A DNA stretch of 64,000 nucleotides from contig CP031518.1 in assembly GCA_017161305.1 (NCBI GenBank), forward strand, positions 1,426,001-1,490,000, in the 5' to 3' direction. This stretch comes from Treponema ruminis. Lineage in GTDB: Bacteria; Spirochaetota; Spirochaetia; Treponematales; Treponemataceae. The position numbers and the translations under genes were made by a program. Every line of letters starts with the position of its first letter. Positions within the stretch are counted from its first letter, which is position 1. Positions 63,503 to 64,000 of the stretch are shown one piece after another. The notes beneath the pieces were generated by a model. That model was not told the origin of the DNA. It made no database searches and saw only the letters and a program-made list of their open reading frames with translations.

Positions 63503-64000
63503 CTACATCTCAGCGTATTTTTGAACATCATCTTCCAGGTGTTCGATTTTAATTCCTACTTCCCTGAACATTTCCAGGCTGTCGGCTTCGTCGTGATAGT
63601 GCTTTTCGCAGACTACCCGCTTGATTCCGCAGTTGATTATGAGCATGGCACAGGTGCGGCAGGGAGTCATCTTGCAGTAAACAGTGGCTCCGTCGATTGA
63701 AATTCCGCGTTTTGCGGCCTGACAGATTGCGTTCTGCTCGGCATGGACTGTTCGCACGCAATGCTGGCTGATTGTGCCGTCTGAGTGGAGCATTTTCTTC
63801 ATCAAATGGCCAACTTCGTCACAATGTGGCAGACCGGCAGGGCTTCCGACATAGCCGGTAACGAGAATCTGGTTGTCGCGGGCAATTACGCAGCCGCTTC
63901 TTCCACGGTCACAAGTCGCACGCTTTGCAACTGTGCGGGCAACTTCCATAAAATATTCGTCCCAGGTCGGACGGATGTATTTTTCTTCTTTATTTTCAGA
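63503..64000 (-). CDS. dCMP deaminase (5' end outside window)
   Basis: The frame is open to the window edge, and the residues before the internal ATG at 63949 (KYIRPTWDEYFMEVA) are the usual start of dCMP deaminases, so that ATG is not the start. Zinc ligands are in CVRTVHAEQNAI and TPCRTCAMLI; an additional structural zinc region (GCVIARDNQILVTGY, LPHCDEVGH) is typical of ComEB. It supplies dUMP for dTTP synthesis. Confidence 0.9.
   Translation of the reverse strand, partial: SENKEEKYIRPTWDEYFMEVARTVAKRATCDRGRSGCVIARDNQILVTGYVGSPAGLPHCDEVGHLMKKMLHSDGTISQHCVRTVHAEQNAICQAAKRGISIDGATVYCKMTPCRTCAMLIINCGIKRVVCEKHYHDEADSLEMFREVGIKIEHLEDDVQKYAEM

Overview
The window is almost certainly from a Treponema-type spirochaete. 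The right half carries a cell-shape block (mreB-mreC-mreD-mrdA-rodA) followed by a long radical SAM/DUF2344 gene, a divided rpoD-dnaG-mltG block, RNase P RNA, and housekeeping genes of the type found in gut and rumen treponemes. This assignment rests on gene content and protein style, not on a database search. The left 34 kb is visibly more AT-rich and is an accessory or defence island. From about 34.7 kb the sequence becomes core genome with higher GC.

Layout. 0-4.1 kb: an AddAB-like nuclease/helicase pair, the first gene cut by the window edge. 4.2-10.6 kb: a complete four-gene Wadjet system (jetABCD), an SMC-type complex that removes plasmids. 10.8-15.7 kb: a type III restriction-modification system (mod, res) closed by a strong terminator. 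16-28 kb: a mosaic island of small operons. 28-31.5 kb: an XRE regulator, an N6-methylase fused to an HsdS-like domain, and a decayed umuDC pair facing a LexA-like repressor. 32-34.7 kb: an alpha/beta hydrolase, a DUF1653 protein and an IS3-family insertion sequence. 34.7-64 kb: core genes, including four tRNAs and rnpB.

The most unusual part is 16-28 kb. Seven promoters share one architecture: a 15-bp dyad, TATCA-N5-TGATA or a one-base variant, placed over the -35 region, with exactly 18 bp between TCACTA and the -10 hexamer. They drive at least seven transcription units on both strands. One unit contains a WYL-domain regulator, the natural candidate for binding the dyad. Several of the controlled proteins look like flagellar motor and export parts re-used as soluble proteins. 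One resembles the FlhB C-terminal domain. One reads as FliG-C / MotA cytoplasmic loop / FliG-C. A 27-codon ORF in the WYL unit looks like the last helix of FliG. The rest are an AAA+ ATPase and several proteins I do not recognise. I know of no described system with this composition. The function is unknown, and a defence or signalling role is inference from the setting.

The island also shows much decay: a frameshifted antitoxin with a MazF/PemK-like toxin stub, a DUF262 protein with an internal deletion, a headless partner of a DUF3791 gene, gutted umuD, frameshifted and truncated umuC, and a broken ORF before 16.1 kb. This points to repeated gain and loss at one locus.
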